The notes beneath the pieces were generated by a model. It did no database searches. It worked only from the letters and a program-made list of their open reading frames with translations, and had not been told where the DNA came from. A DNA stretch of 32,084 nucleotides from NCBI GenBank assembly GCA_024400495.1, contig JAKSMR010000031.1, positions 1 through 32,084 on the forward strand. The letters are read 5' to 3'. Both the position numbers and the translations under genes were made by a program. This stretch comes from Bacteroidales bacterium. Lineage in GTDB: Bacteria > Bacteroidota > Bacteroidia > Bacteroidales > P3. This document shows, in pieces, positions 24,152-32,084 of the stretch (position 1 is the stretch's first letter; each line of letters starts with the position of its first letter).

Positions 24152-24320
24152 CAGAAGAATAGCAGAATAGATGGATCGAGGGAACGTGTGCCGTATCAAT
24201 CTTTTATGCTTTTTTCGCGCGTGCGTGAGAAGGGTGAAAAAGGAAGGTTGTCTATTCTCATTTTGAAAAAGAACAAAAAACGAGAAGAATAATTGTAACA
24301 CATATAACACCACAACGATT

Positions 24321-24608
24321 ATGGTAATTAAAGTATGCGTAGGCAGCTCCTGCCACCTCAGAGGCTCTTATGATGTCATCGACGCTTTCAAGGCTGTATT
24401 GAAGAAACATGACATGGAAGACCTCGTTGACCTTGAGGCAAGCTTTTGCCTTGGCTTCTGCGCCGAGGGCGTGAATGCCAAGATGGAGGAACTGGCCGTC
24501 ACTTCAGTTCAGAAACTGGGCGAGAACGAATTGTTTGTACACAACCTCAACGCCGACAATGTCGAGGAGGTTTTCGTGAACCAGATCCGTCCCCTTATCG
24601 AACTCTAA
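24321..24608 (+). CDS. Small thioredoxin-like [2Fe-2S] ferredoxin (NuoE C-terminal domain type)
   Basis: A 95-residue protein with the complete ligand set of the thioredoxin-like ferredoxin fold: Cys6 and Cys11 in VCVGSSCHLRGS, Cys43 and Cys47 in ASFCLGFCAEGV. It lacks the helical N-terminal half of NuoE. Similar proteins are encoded just before PAS-containing [FeFe] hydrogenases in Clostridia. It probably passes electrons to or from the group C hydrogenase, which follows after 76 nt in the same transcription unit. Confidence 0.87.
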   Translation: MVIKVCVGSSCHLRGSYDVIDAFKAVLKKHDMEDLVDLEASFCLGFCAEGVNAKMEELAVTSVQKLGENELFVHNLNADNVEEVFVNQIRPLIEL

Positions 24609-24684
24609 ACGTTTTTTCCGGTAAGCGTCGCCATCGCAGGAACAAGAGCTCCTCTGCGACGTTTGCTCAAACAAGCACAAACCC

Positions 24685-26397
24685 ATGGCACAATATCTCG
24701 AATTTCGCCAAGCCCGTTGCAAAGACTGCTACAAATGTCTGCGCGAATGTCCCGTCAAAGCTATCGATGTGCAGGACCATCAGGCCGCCATCATCGAAGA
24801 CCGCTGTATCCTCTGCGGCCATTGCACCCTCATCTGCCCCCAGAACGCAAAGGTGGTGCATAGCGAGAACGAGGAGATCCGCCGTCTGCTCGCCAGCGGA
24901 AAGAAGGTGGTGGCTAGTGTCGCTCCCTCTTTCATCAGCAGTTTTGAACAGAAGGACTTCCTTGCCATGCGGCTGGCGTTGGCCAAACTGGGATTCTACG
25001 ATGCGCAGGAGACAGCCATCGGCGCCCAGGCGGTAACCGAAGAGTACCGTCGCATCCTCAAGGAGGGAACGATGAAGAATTTCATCACCTCGGCTTGCCC
25101 CGCAGCCTGCCGCCTCATCCAGGAATATTATCCCAAGGCGTTGCCGTATCTGGCACCCGTGGATTCGCCTATGGTGGCTCATGCCAAGATCATCAAGCAG
25201 CAGATCCCCGACGCCCACATCGTCTTCATCGGTCCCTGCATCGCGAAGAAACGCGAAGGCGCAGAGTGCGGGCTCATCGACAATGTGATGACTTTTGAGG
25301 ATCTGAAGGAGATGTTCGACGAGAAGAACATCCGTCTCGACGAGATTGTGCATATCGCAGCCGCCGACGAGAAGCAGGGCGTCAACCTCTCGAAGCTCTA
25401 TCCCATCAGCCACGGCATCATCAAAGCGTTCGATGTCGTTCCCGAAGGCTACGAGTATATGAGTGTCGACGGCCCTGATCGTTGTAGCGACGCTTTGGAG
25501 AATATCGAGCATCTCGACCATGTGTTCATCGAACTCAACATCTGCAAGGACGCCTGCGTGAACGGTCCATGCAGCCTCGAGATAGCAGGCGGAAGCATCA
25601 AAGCCACCAGCGACGTGAGAGACTATGTGAACCGCGAGAAAGAGAACGCCACCTCTGGCGAGCCTCTCCAATGGTCCCTCGACCTCAAAGCCGAGTATCC
25701 TCGCGTGAGAAACAGCAGCATCCCTCCCACAGAGAAGGAGATTCTTGCCATCCTGCGCAAGATCGGCAAACTCACCAAGGAAGACGAGCTCGACTGTGGC
25801 GCTTGCGGCTATGCCACTTGCCGACAGAAGGCCTGGGCTGTGCACAACGGCTATTCTGATATCGAGACCTGTCTGCCATACATGCGTCAGAGAGCCGAGT
25901 CGCTCTCGTTTGAGGTGATGCAGAACAGCCCCGAAGGCATAGTGATCCTCGATAGCGACATGAATATCGTCGAGATCAACACCAAGGGACGCGAGCTTCT
26001 GGATATCTACGACCATGCCATCAAAGGTAAGCCTGCCGTCCAGTATTTCAATCCTGTGGAGTACATGAACGCCTACACCCTCAAGAAAAGAGTGACCGAA
26101 CGCGGACTCCTCCTCAACAAGACGAACCGATATGTCGACCTTACCGTGAGCTACCTCGAAGGTCAGGATGTCCTTTTCGGTATCATGAAAGATGTTACCG
26201 AGAGCGTAGGCTACGAACGCGACATACAGAAGGTGAAACTCGAAACCCTAGCCACTACCGACGAAGTGATCAAGAAGCAGATGCGTGTCGCCCAAGAGAT
26301 AGCCTCATTGCTAGGAGAAACCACAGCCGAAACCAAGGTGGCGTTGCTGAAACTGAAGAAGACCCTCGAAGCCGAGGAGAAAGGAGAACGTAAATAA
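24685..26397 (+). CDS. Sensory-type (group C, HydS-like) [FeFe] hydrogenase with PAS domain
   Basis: The 570-residue protein has two N-terminal [4Fe-4S] clusters (Cys12-22 and Cys41-51). An H-cluster domain follows with altered signatures: L1 TSACPA (Ala137 replaces the proton-relay Cys, Cys138 kept), L2 GPCIAKKREG (Cys185) and L3 LNICKDACVNGPC (Cys287, Cys291). Next are a four-Cys Fe-S domain (CGACGYATC with Cys396), a PAS domain (about 405-510), and a C-terminal helix (KQMRVAQEIASLLGETTAET) that I recall as strongly conserved in clostridial homologues. Loss of the relay Cys and a PAS domain are hallmarks of group C enzymes, thought to sense H2 or redox state rather than turn over fast. No kinase domain is present. 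The phosphatase gene begins 1 nt after its stop, so translation is probably coupled. Confidence 0.9.
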   Translation: MAQYLEFRQARCKDCYKCLRECPVKAIDVQDHQAAIIEDRCILCGHCTLICPQNAKVVHSENEEIRRLLASGKKVVASVAPSFISSFEQKDFLAMRLALAKLGFYDAQETAIGAQAVTEEYRRILKEGTMKNFITSACPAACRLIQEYYPKALPYLAPVDSPMVAHAKIIKQQIPDAHIVFIGPCIAKKREGAECGLIDNVMTFEDLKEMFDEKNIRLDEIVHIAAADEKQGVNLSKLYPISHGIIKAFDVVPEGYEYMSVDGPDRCSDALENIEHLDHVFIELNICKDACVNGPCSLEIAGGSIKATSDVRDYVNREKENATSGEPLQWSLDLKAEYPRVRNSSIPPTEKEILAILRKIGKLTKEDELDCGACGYATCRQKAWAVHNGYSDIETCLPYMRQRAESLSFEVMQNSPEGIVILDSDMNIVEINTKGRELLDIYDHAIKGKPAVQYFNPVEYMNAYTLKKRVTERGLLLNKTNRYVDLTVSYLEGQDVLFGIMKDVTESVGYERDIQKVKLETLATTDEVIKKQMRVAQEIASLLGETTAETKVALLKLKKTLEAEEKGERK

Positions 26398-26398
26398 T

Positions 26399-27562
26399 AT
26401 GGCCGAACTTTGCATAGAGTATGGCTGCACCTCGCTGAACCACATCGGAGAAGAGTTGTGTGGCGACAAAGTGGAAGTTGCCACCTTGGGCGACTACACC
26501 ACTCTTGTGCTGGCCGACGGATTGGGAAGTGGTGTGAAAGCCAATATCCTGGCTACGCTCACGTCCAAGATCCTCTGCACCTTGGCCAGCAACGAAGTGA
26601 GCCTGGAGGAATGTGTGGAAACCATCATCCAGACACTTCCCGTGTGCAAGGAGCGCAGTCTGGCCTATTCTACCTTCTCTATCATACATGTCAACCGACA
26701 AGGTGTAGGCTCGCTCATCGAGTTCGACAACCCTCAGGCCATACTTTACCACGAGGGCAAGTGCATCGACCTCGAGCGAGAAGAGCTCCATATCTGCGAC
26801 AAGCAGGTGTTCCGTAGCGAGCTCCATCTCTCGCCCGAAGATGTGGTGATCGTGATGAGCGACGGAACCATACATGCCGGAATGGGCGTGGTGCTCAACT
26901 TCGGCTGGGACCGTAACGCCATTATGGCCCATCTCAACCGCGCCATTACACCCAATATGTCGGCACGCGCCATCGCCTGCCTCTTTGCTGCTGCCTGCAA
27001 CGACCTCTATCTCGACAAGCCTGGCGACGACACTACCGTGGCTGCCATCAAATTGCGCGAACGTCTCGACGTGAGTCTCATGGTCGGCCCTCCGGTAAAT
27101 AAGGAGAGCGACAACTACTATGTGGAGCAGTTTATGAGCCGTCCGGGAAAGAAAGTGGTCTGCGGAGGCACTAGCTCGCAGATTGTGGCCCGCTATCTGG
27201 GCAAGAGAGTGAAGACCTCCTTTGAGTTCCCCGACCGCGAAGTCCCTCCCATCGGTTTCATAGAGGGCATAGATCTTGCTACCGAGGGCGTCATTACCTT
27301 ACGTCGTCTGCTTGAGCTGAGCGAGAAATACATCTCTCTCAACGACCTAACCCCAAAAACCTTCAACAAGAAGGACGGAGCTTCGCTCCTGGCAAATGTC
27401 CTTTTTGAGGAAGCAACCCACATCACCTTCTTCGTCGGACAAGGTGTCAACGCAGCCCACCAGGGCCTGCCTATCGACATCACCATGAAGCTGAAGCTGG
27501 TCGAGCATCTGGCGCAGAATCTTCGCGCTATGGGCAAAGAGGTGGTGCTGAACTATCATTAA
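26399..27562 (+). CDS. SpoIIE/PP2C-type serine phosphatase linked to the sensory hydrogenase
   Basis: A 387-residue protein. The N-terminal 220 residues form a SpoIIE-type PP2C domain with metal-binding motifs CGDKVEV (Asp23), ADGLGSG (Asp40), SDGTIH (Asp155) and GDDTTV (209-214). The C-terminal region (VGPPVNKESD, VVCGGTSSQIVARYLG) is the extra domain found in hydrogenase-linked relatives; its function is unknown. SpoIIE-type phosphatases usually dephosphorylate anti-anti-sigma (STAS) proteins. No STAS protein or anti-sigma kinase is encoded in this window. The 1-nt spacing after the PAS hydrogenase suggests that the two act as sensor and output. Confidence 0.9.
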   Translation: MAELCIEYGCTSLNHIGEELCGDKVEVATLGDYTTLVLADGLGSGVKANILATLTSKILCTLASNEVSLEECVETIIQTLPVCKERSLAYSTFSIIHVNRQGVGSLIEFDNPQAILYHEGKCIDLEREELHICDKQVFRSELHLSPEDVVIVMSDGTIHAGMGVVLNFGWDRNAIMAHLNRAITPNMSARAIACLFAAACNDLYLDKPGDDTTVAAIKLRERLDVSLMVGPPVNKESDNYYVEQFMSRPGKKVVCGGTSSQIVARYLGKRVKTSFEFPDREVPPIGFIEGIDLATEGVITLRRLLELSEKYISLNDLTPKTFNKKDGASLLANVLFEEATHITFFVGQGVNAAHQGLPIDITMKLKLVEHLAQNLRAMGKEVVLNYH

Positions 27563-27623
27563 TCCGATAATACAATAGCAAACATACAATATTCTCAAAC
27601 TCGAATAAAAACACAATAGTAAT

Positions 27624-29090
27624 ATGCAACCTACAAACCGTATCTTTGATACAGACGTCCAGTACATCAAATATCAGGTACTGAAAGAGGTGATCCGCCG
27701 CGCCTATGAAGGCTGCCTTGAGGATGCCTATATCGACATTCCCAAGATTATCGCCCCTGGTCCCAAACCCACAGTCCGCTGCTGCATCTACAAAGAGCGC
27801 GCCATCATGCAGGATCGCATCAAGATGGCTATGGGCGGCCACAAGGACAACCCCAATCCCATAGAGGTGATGTATACCGCCTGCGACGAGTGCCCTGCCG
27901 ACGGCATCTATGTCACTCCTGCTTGCCGTGGTTGTATGCTCCACGCCTGCAAAGACGCCTGCCCTAAGGACGCCATCACCATCGTCAACCATCATGCCGT
28001 AGTGGATAAATCCAAATGTATAGAGTGTGGCAAATGTGCAAAGGCTTGCCCCTATACCGCCATCATCCTGCAGAAACGCCCTTGTATGCAGGCTTGTAAG
28101 GTTAAGGCAATCTCTATCAACGAGGACCGCAAGGCTGTCATCAACAACGACAAATGCATCTCCTGCGGCGCTTGTGCCTACAAGTGCCCCTTTGGCGCTA
28201 TTGCCGACAAATCCCTCATCCTCGACATCATAGACATCCTCAAGAAGAGTGAGAACAACACCAAATACCACGTCTATGCTATTGTTGCTCCCGCTATCGT
28301 GGGCCAATGTCGTAGCGCCCGCATCGAGCAGGTCGTGACGGCTATCAAGAAGCTGGGCTTCCATAGCGTAGTCGAGGCTGCCCTTGGTGCCGATATCACG
28401 CTCTATCACGAAGCAAAGGAGTGGGAAGAGAAGAAGATAATGACAACCTCGTGCTGTCCTTCCTTTGTGGCTTTCGTGGAGAAGAACTTCCCTGAACTGA
28501 CCAAATACATCTCCTCCTCTCCATCGCCCATGATCGAGACCGCCAAGCTCATCCGTCGCTCCGATCCTACCGCCAAGTTTGTCTTCATCGGCCCTTGCGC
28601 CAGCAAGAAGTTTGAGTATAAGCTGGATAAGACACAAGGTATTATCGATAGCGTGATGTCTTTTGAGGAGCTTCAGGCATTCCTGGATGCTCGTGGCATC
28701 GACGACACCCAATGTGAAGACGGCGAACTCGACAACGCCTCCTTCTACGGCCGTATCTTCGCCAAGAGCGGCGGTATTGCCCAAGGTGTGGTGGATGTGG
28801 CACAAAGCCTCGGCGTGGAAGGTGTGAAGCCTTGTCAGATGAATGGTATCGATGAGTGTCGGGCCGCTCTCCTCCGTCTTAAAGTCAACCGCGCTACCGA
28901 GAATTTCTTCGAAGGCATGGCTTGCGATGGTGGCTGTATCAACGGTCCTCTCAGCATTACCCATGGTCCTCGCAACGCCGCCGACGTCGACAAATACGGC
29001 AACGCCGCCAAGGAGAAGACGATCGACAACTCGGTTAAGCTCTATGAGATGAGCCTTGAGATGGAAAAACGCAACAAGAAGCAAGAATAA
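27624..29090 (+). CDS. Monomeric group B [FeFe] hydrogenase
   Basis: A 488-residue protein. Its own N-terminal domain (about 1-95) is followed by a Cys-rich ferredoxin region with clusters near Cys101-113, Cys132-142, an extra Cys154/Cys158 pair, and Cys178-188. The H-cluster signatures are TSCCPSF (275-281; relay Cys277 kept, Phe in place of the group A Trp), GPCASKKFE (Cys325) and FEGMACDGGCINGPLS (Cys434, Cys438). This matches the group B enzymes common in anaerobic Bacteroidota and Clostridia, which probably exchange electrons with ferredoxin and whose physiological direction is poorly known. It lies 61 nt after the phosphatase gene with no clear promoter between, so it may share the sensory transcript. 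Confidence 0.92.
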   Translation: MQPTNRIFDTDVQYIKYQVLKEVIRRAYEGCLEDAYIDIPKIIAPGPKPTVRCCIYKERAIMQDRIKMAMGGHKDNPNPIEVMYTACDECPADGIYVTPACRGCMLHACKDACPKDAITIVNHHAVVDKSKCIECGKCAKACPYTAIILQKRPCMQACKVKAISINEDRKAVINNDKCISCGACAYKCPFGAIADKSLILDIIDILKKSENNTKYHVYAIVAPAIVGQCRSARIEQVVTAIKKLGFHSVVEAALGADITLYHEAKEWEEKKIMTTSCCPSFVAFVEKNFPELTKYISSSPSPMIETAKLIRRSDPTAKFVFIGPCASKKFEYKLDKTQGIIDSVMSFEELQAFLDARGIDDTQCEDGELDNASFYGRIFAKSGGIAQGVVDVAQSLGVEGVKPCQMNGIDECRAALLRLKVNRATENFFEGMACDGGCINGPLSITHGPRNAADVDKYGNAAKEKTIDNSVKLYEMSLEMEKRNKKQE

Positions 29091-29172
29091 AGCCCCCGAG
29101 ACTCTAGCCTCCTCTTTGGTACGGCTCAAACAGACGCTATTGTCGTTGTAGGCTCGCAAATCGGCAGGCTTG

Positions 29173-29226
29173 GATGCTGGCTGATGCGACCTTGATGCGA
29201 CCTTGATGCGACCTTGATGCGGCCTA
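29173..29226. repeat. 11-bp tandem repeat before mutS
   Basis: Three perfect GATGCGACCTT units (29183, 29194, 29205) are followed by GATGCGGCCTA (29216) and preceded by a diverged 10-nt copy (29173). It lies in the 239-nt gap between the group B hydrogenase and mutS. Confidence 0.9.
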
Positions 29227-29329
29227 AGGACGAAGCTAGAGCACCTTGCTGATTTGCTGCACAACTCTCGTTTGTGAACAAGAAACAGAAAACCACGCTA
29301 CTACCTAGCACCTCCTTTATCCTGAAGCT

Positions 29330-31957
29330 ATGGCAAAAGAAACCTCTCCCCTGATGCGGCAGTATGCCGAGATGAAGAAGAAATTCCCCGACGCGATGAT
29401 GTTGTTCAGGGTGGGCGATTTTTATGAGACCTTCAGCGAAGACGCTAAAAAATCCTCTGCCATCCTCGGCATCACCCTTACCAGGAAAAGTATCGGAAAT
29501 GGCGAATATACCGAGCTGGCAGGCATCCCTCATCATGCTCTGGAACAGTATCTTCCCCGTTTGGTGAAAGCCGGATGTCGTGTAGCTATTTGCGAACAGC
29601 TCGAAGATCCTAAGACGGCTAAAGGATTGGTGAAGAGAGGCATCACGGAGCTCGTGACCCCAGGTGTCTCTTACAACGATATGGTGTTGGAAGTGAAGGA
29701 AAACAACTTCCTCTGTGGTTTGCATCTTACAGACAAGATCCACGGAATATCGTTCCTTGATGTCTCCACAGGCGAGTTCTACGTGGCTCAGGGCGATATC
29801 CATTATATTGATAAGCTCTTGCAGAATTTCCATCCTACGGAGATTGTCCTGCAACGCAAGCGACAAAGAGAATTCCAAGAGCAGTTTCCCGAGAAATACT
29901 ATACGGCCACTTTCGACGATTGGGTCTTCACGCTAGATTTTGCAAGCGAGTTGCTCCAGAAACAGTTCGGCACAACATCGCTCAAAGGCTTCGGCGTGGA
30001 GGAACTTACCGCAGGTGTCGTGGCCGCCGGCGCCGCGCTCTACTATCTCGGGGAGACTCAGCACGACCGCACCCAGCACATTACACACCTCTCTCGTATT
30101 GAAGAGGATAGGTATATGTGGCTCGATAAATTTACCGCAAGAAATCTTGAACTGATCCATTCCCCTAACGAGAATGCCAAGACGCTGCTTTCGGTCATCG
30201 ATCAGACAAGCACGCCTATGGGCTCACGATTGATGCGTCGTTGGATTATGTTGCCGCTCAAAGAGATAGCCGCCATCGAAGATAGGTTGCAGGTGGTGGA
30301 TTATCTCGTGAGAGAACGCGATTTTTCCGACAGGCTGATGATGCACATCCGCGGCATTGGTGATATGGAGCGCCTCATCTCGAAGGTTGCAGTAGGAAGG
30401 ATCAATCCTCGCGAGCTGTTGCAGCTCAAACGGTCTCTTAGCGAGGTGGAAGCAATCAAGAATCTCTGCTCCACAATCAAGAACGACGCTCTGGTGCATC
30501 TGGGCGATCAGCTCAACAGCTGCAACTCCATCCGCGAGCGTATTGAGCGGGAAATCAATGAAGACGCACCCGTCAAAGTAGATAAAGGAAACGTTATTGC
30601 CTCTGGCGTCAATGCCGAGCTCGATGAATTGCGTGGACTTGCCACTTCGGGAAAGGACTATCTGGCCCAGCTTCAGCAGAGAGAAAGCGAGCGCACGGGG
30701 ATAACCTCACTCAAGATAGGTTTCAACAACGTCTACGGGTATTATCTCGAAGTCACCAACGCCCACAAAGACAAGGTTCCTGCCGAATGGAACCGTCGTC
30801 AGACGCTTACCAATGCCGAACGTTACATCACACCTGAACTCAAACAATACGAAGACAAGATTCTTGGCGCAGAGGATCGTATCGCCCAACTGGAAGGGCA
30901 GCTTTACGAACAACTGCTTTCCGTTCTCACCAGCTTCGTGCACCCCATACAGTATTCCGCACAACTGATAGCAAAGCTTGACTGTCTGCAAAGTTTCGCC
31001 GAAGTGGCTCTGGCCAACCATTATTGTCGTCCCGAGCTTGGCGATGATTCTATAATCGACATCAAAGAAGGCCGCCACCCCGTTATCGAAACCCAGCTGC
31101 CGTTAGGAGAACAATACATCAGCAACAACGTCTATCTAGATCGCGACAATCAGCAGATCATCATTATTACCGGACCGAACATGTCTGGTAAATCGGCCCT
31201 GTTGCGCCAGACCGCTCTTATCGTCCTCCTTGGCCAGATAGGCTGCTACTGCCCGGCCAATAGCGCGCATATAGGTATAGTAGATAAGATATTTACGCGC
31301 GTAGGCGCGAGCGATAATATATCGTCGGGCGAATCCACCTTTATGGTGGAGATGAACGAAACGGCAAGCATCCTCAACAATATCAGCGAGCGCAGCCTTG
31401 TTCTTCTCGATGAGATCGGTCGAGGCACTTCCACCTACGACGGTATCTCTATCGCATGGGCCATTACCGAATACCTGCACGAACACAAAAACCTCCGCCC
31501 CAAAGTGATGTTCGCCACCCATTATCATGAGCTGATTGAGATGGAGGAGAAGTTTGACCGCATCCGAAACTACCATATCTCCGTCAAGGAAATAGGCAAC
31601 AAGGTTATCTTTATGCGCAAGCTCGAGCAGGGCGGTAGCGAACATAGTTTCGGTATCCATGTGGCACGAATGGCAGGCATGCCTCCCTCGGTCCTAAAGA
31701 GGGCAAATAGTATGTTAGAGCTCCTCGAAAGCAAGAATGAAAACATGAACGAAAAGGGGCAAAAAACTGAAAAATTGACAAGAAAAAATACAAAAATAGC
31801 ACCCGAACCAGGCTATCAGCTCAGTTTTATTCAACTTGACGACCCAACTCTTCTTGAAGTAAGGGATGCGATTTTAGATATTGATATAGATACACTTACG
31901 CCAGTAGAGGCATTGGTAAAACTGAACGAGATAAAGAAAATTGTAAAGAAAAAGTAA
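29330..31957 (+). CDS. mutS: DNA mismatch repair ATPase MutS
   Basis: The 875-residue protein has the full MutS1 layout. The N-terminal mismatch-binding domain carries the Phe-x-Glu reader motif in GDFYETF (Phe31, Glu33). Connector, lever and clamp regions follow. The ABC-type ATPase has Walker A GPNMSGKS (615-622) and Walker [15 protein letters not shown] (Asp694). MutS binds mispaired or looped DNA and recruits MutL. The C-terminal tail after the ATPase is Lys/Asn-rich, then has the usual short helical dimer/tetramer segment ([12 protein letters not shown]). No consensus promoter was found in the gap upstream, although a weak CTCGTTTG lies there. Confidence 0.97.
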   Translation: MAKETSPLMRQYAEMKKKFPDAMMLFRVGDFYETFSEDAKKSSAILGITLTRKSIGNGEYTELAGIPHHALEQYLPRLVKAGCRVAICEQLEDPKTAKGLVKRGITELVTPGVSYNDMVLEVKENNFLCGLHLTDKIHGISFLDVSTGEFYVAQGDIHYIDKLLQNFHPTEIVLQRKRQREFQEQFPEKYYTATFDDWVFTLDFASELLQKQFGTTSLKGFGVEELTAGVVAAGAALYYLGETQHDRTQHITHLSRIEEDRYMWLDKFTARNLELIHSPNENAKTLLSVIDQTSTPMGSRLMRRWIMLPLKEIAAIEDRLQVVDYLVRERDFSDRLMMHIRGIGDMERLISKVAVGRINPRELLQLKRSLSEVEAIKNLCSTIKNDALVHLGDQLNSCNSIRERIEREINEDAPVKVDKGNVIASGVNAELDELRGLATSGKDYLAQLQQRESERTGITSLKIGFNNVYGYYLEVTNAHKDKVPAEWNRRQTLTNAERYITPELKQYEDKILGAEDRIAQLEGQLYEQLLSVLTSFVHPIQYSAQLIAKLDCLQSFAEVALANHYCRPELGDDSIIDIKEGRHPVIETQLPLGEQYISNNVYLDRDNQQIIIITGPNMSGKSALLRQTALIVLLGQIGCYCPANSAHIGIVDKIFTRVGASDNISSGESTFMVEMNETASILNNISERSLVLLDEIGRGTSTYDGISIAWAITEYLHEHKNLRPKVMFATHYHELIEMEEKFDRIRNYHISVKEIGNKVIFMRKLEQGGSEHSFGIHVARMAGMPPSVLKRANSMLELLESKNENMNEKGQKTEKLTRKNTKIAPEPGYQLSFIQLDDPTLLEVRDAILDIDIDTLTPVEALVKLNEIKKIVKKK

Positions 31958-31964
31958 AAAATAT

Positions 31965-31995
31965 TTTGTCAGTTTAAAAAAAGTGTGTACTTTTG
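31965..31995 (+). promoter_or_regulatory. Promoter of the tRNA-Gly gene
   Basis: TTTG (31965-31968) and TACTTTTG (31988-31995) are spaced by 19 nt. They begin 8 nt after the mutS stop and give a leader of about 30 nt before the tRNA. Confidence 0.8.
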
Positions 31996-32032
31996 CACTC
32001 GATTTCGCTAGAGAAAAAGTGCGAAAATCCAC

Positions 32033-32084
<52 letters not shown>

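Noticed and set aside
24086-24292. 68-codon ORF in the leader before the small ferredoxin
   Set aside because: It starts upstream of the consensus promoter at 24121-24151, so most of that transcript would lack its start; the product is basic and featureless.
24667-26016. Open frame of 449 codons opposite the sensory hydrogenase
   Set aside because: Antisense of a gene with several intact Fe-S motifs; no recognisable domain.
27528-29264. Open frame of 578 codons opposite the group B hydrogenase
   Set aside because: Antisense shadow whose first part is translated from the 11-bp repeats.

Overview
The window comes from the chromosome of a member of the Bacteroidota, most likely order Bacteroidales. 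Support: six intergenic regions carry the Bacteroidota -7 box TAnnTTTG, several with a TTTG -33 box about 19-20 nt upstream; there are two type IX secretion C-terminal domains (type A on a C10 peptidase, type B/CHU_C on a giant adhesin); a lipoprotein has a K-(D/E) surface-export signal; and there is a DUF4954-type protein. The genus cannot be told from the sequence. No phage, integrase, transposase, rRNA or CRISPR was seen.

Layout. 1-731: a short repeat-bearing leader and a surface lipoprotein. 1159-5889: an operon for an NAD-linked multi-subunit [FeFe] hydrogenase in the order HndB-like, HydB/HndC, HydA/HndD, HydC/HndA, with a strong promoter and terminator. 5926-6588: a secreted DUF1566-like protein. 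6809-10001 (minus): a DUF4954 beta-helix protein and a PlsC-type acyltransferase. 10120-11655 (minus): a secreted C10 cysteine protease. 11936-14798 (minus): an ArsR-controlled set (arsR, small thioredoxin, ArsF-like, ArsG-like, UPF0718/ArsP-like permease). 15017-15778 (minus): a four-helix membrane protein with a Cys-rich tail. 16330-23805: a 2491-residue repeat adhesin. 24321-29090: a second hydrogenase locus with a small [2Fe-2S] protein, a PAS-containing sensory-type (group C) [FeFe] hydrogenase, a SpoIIE/PP2C phosphatase and a group B monomeric [FeFe] hydrogenase. 29330-31957: mutS. 32033 to the end: the 5' part of tRNA-Gly(GCC).

How the genes fit together. Three different [FeFe] hydrogenases lie within 28 kb. 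The first operon most likely couples NAD(P)H and ferredoxin oxidation to H2 production (or the reverse). The second locus looks like H2 or redox sensing (group C enzyme plus PAS) passing a signal to a protein phosphatase, with a group B enzyme beside it. The HydEFG maturases are not in the window. The ars-like set looks like a thiol-redox and efflux module for arsenicals or a related toxicant.

The least explained signals are two. (1) Four intergenic regions carry tandem arrays with an 11-bp period but different unit sequences; one forms a symmetric inverted repeat of about 196 bp built from four blocks of four 11-bp units. (2) The giant adhesin has a 154-residue higher-order repeat (six copies) in which cysteines are lost in a complementary way between neighbouring units, which suggests disulfides across domain borders.
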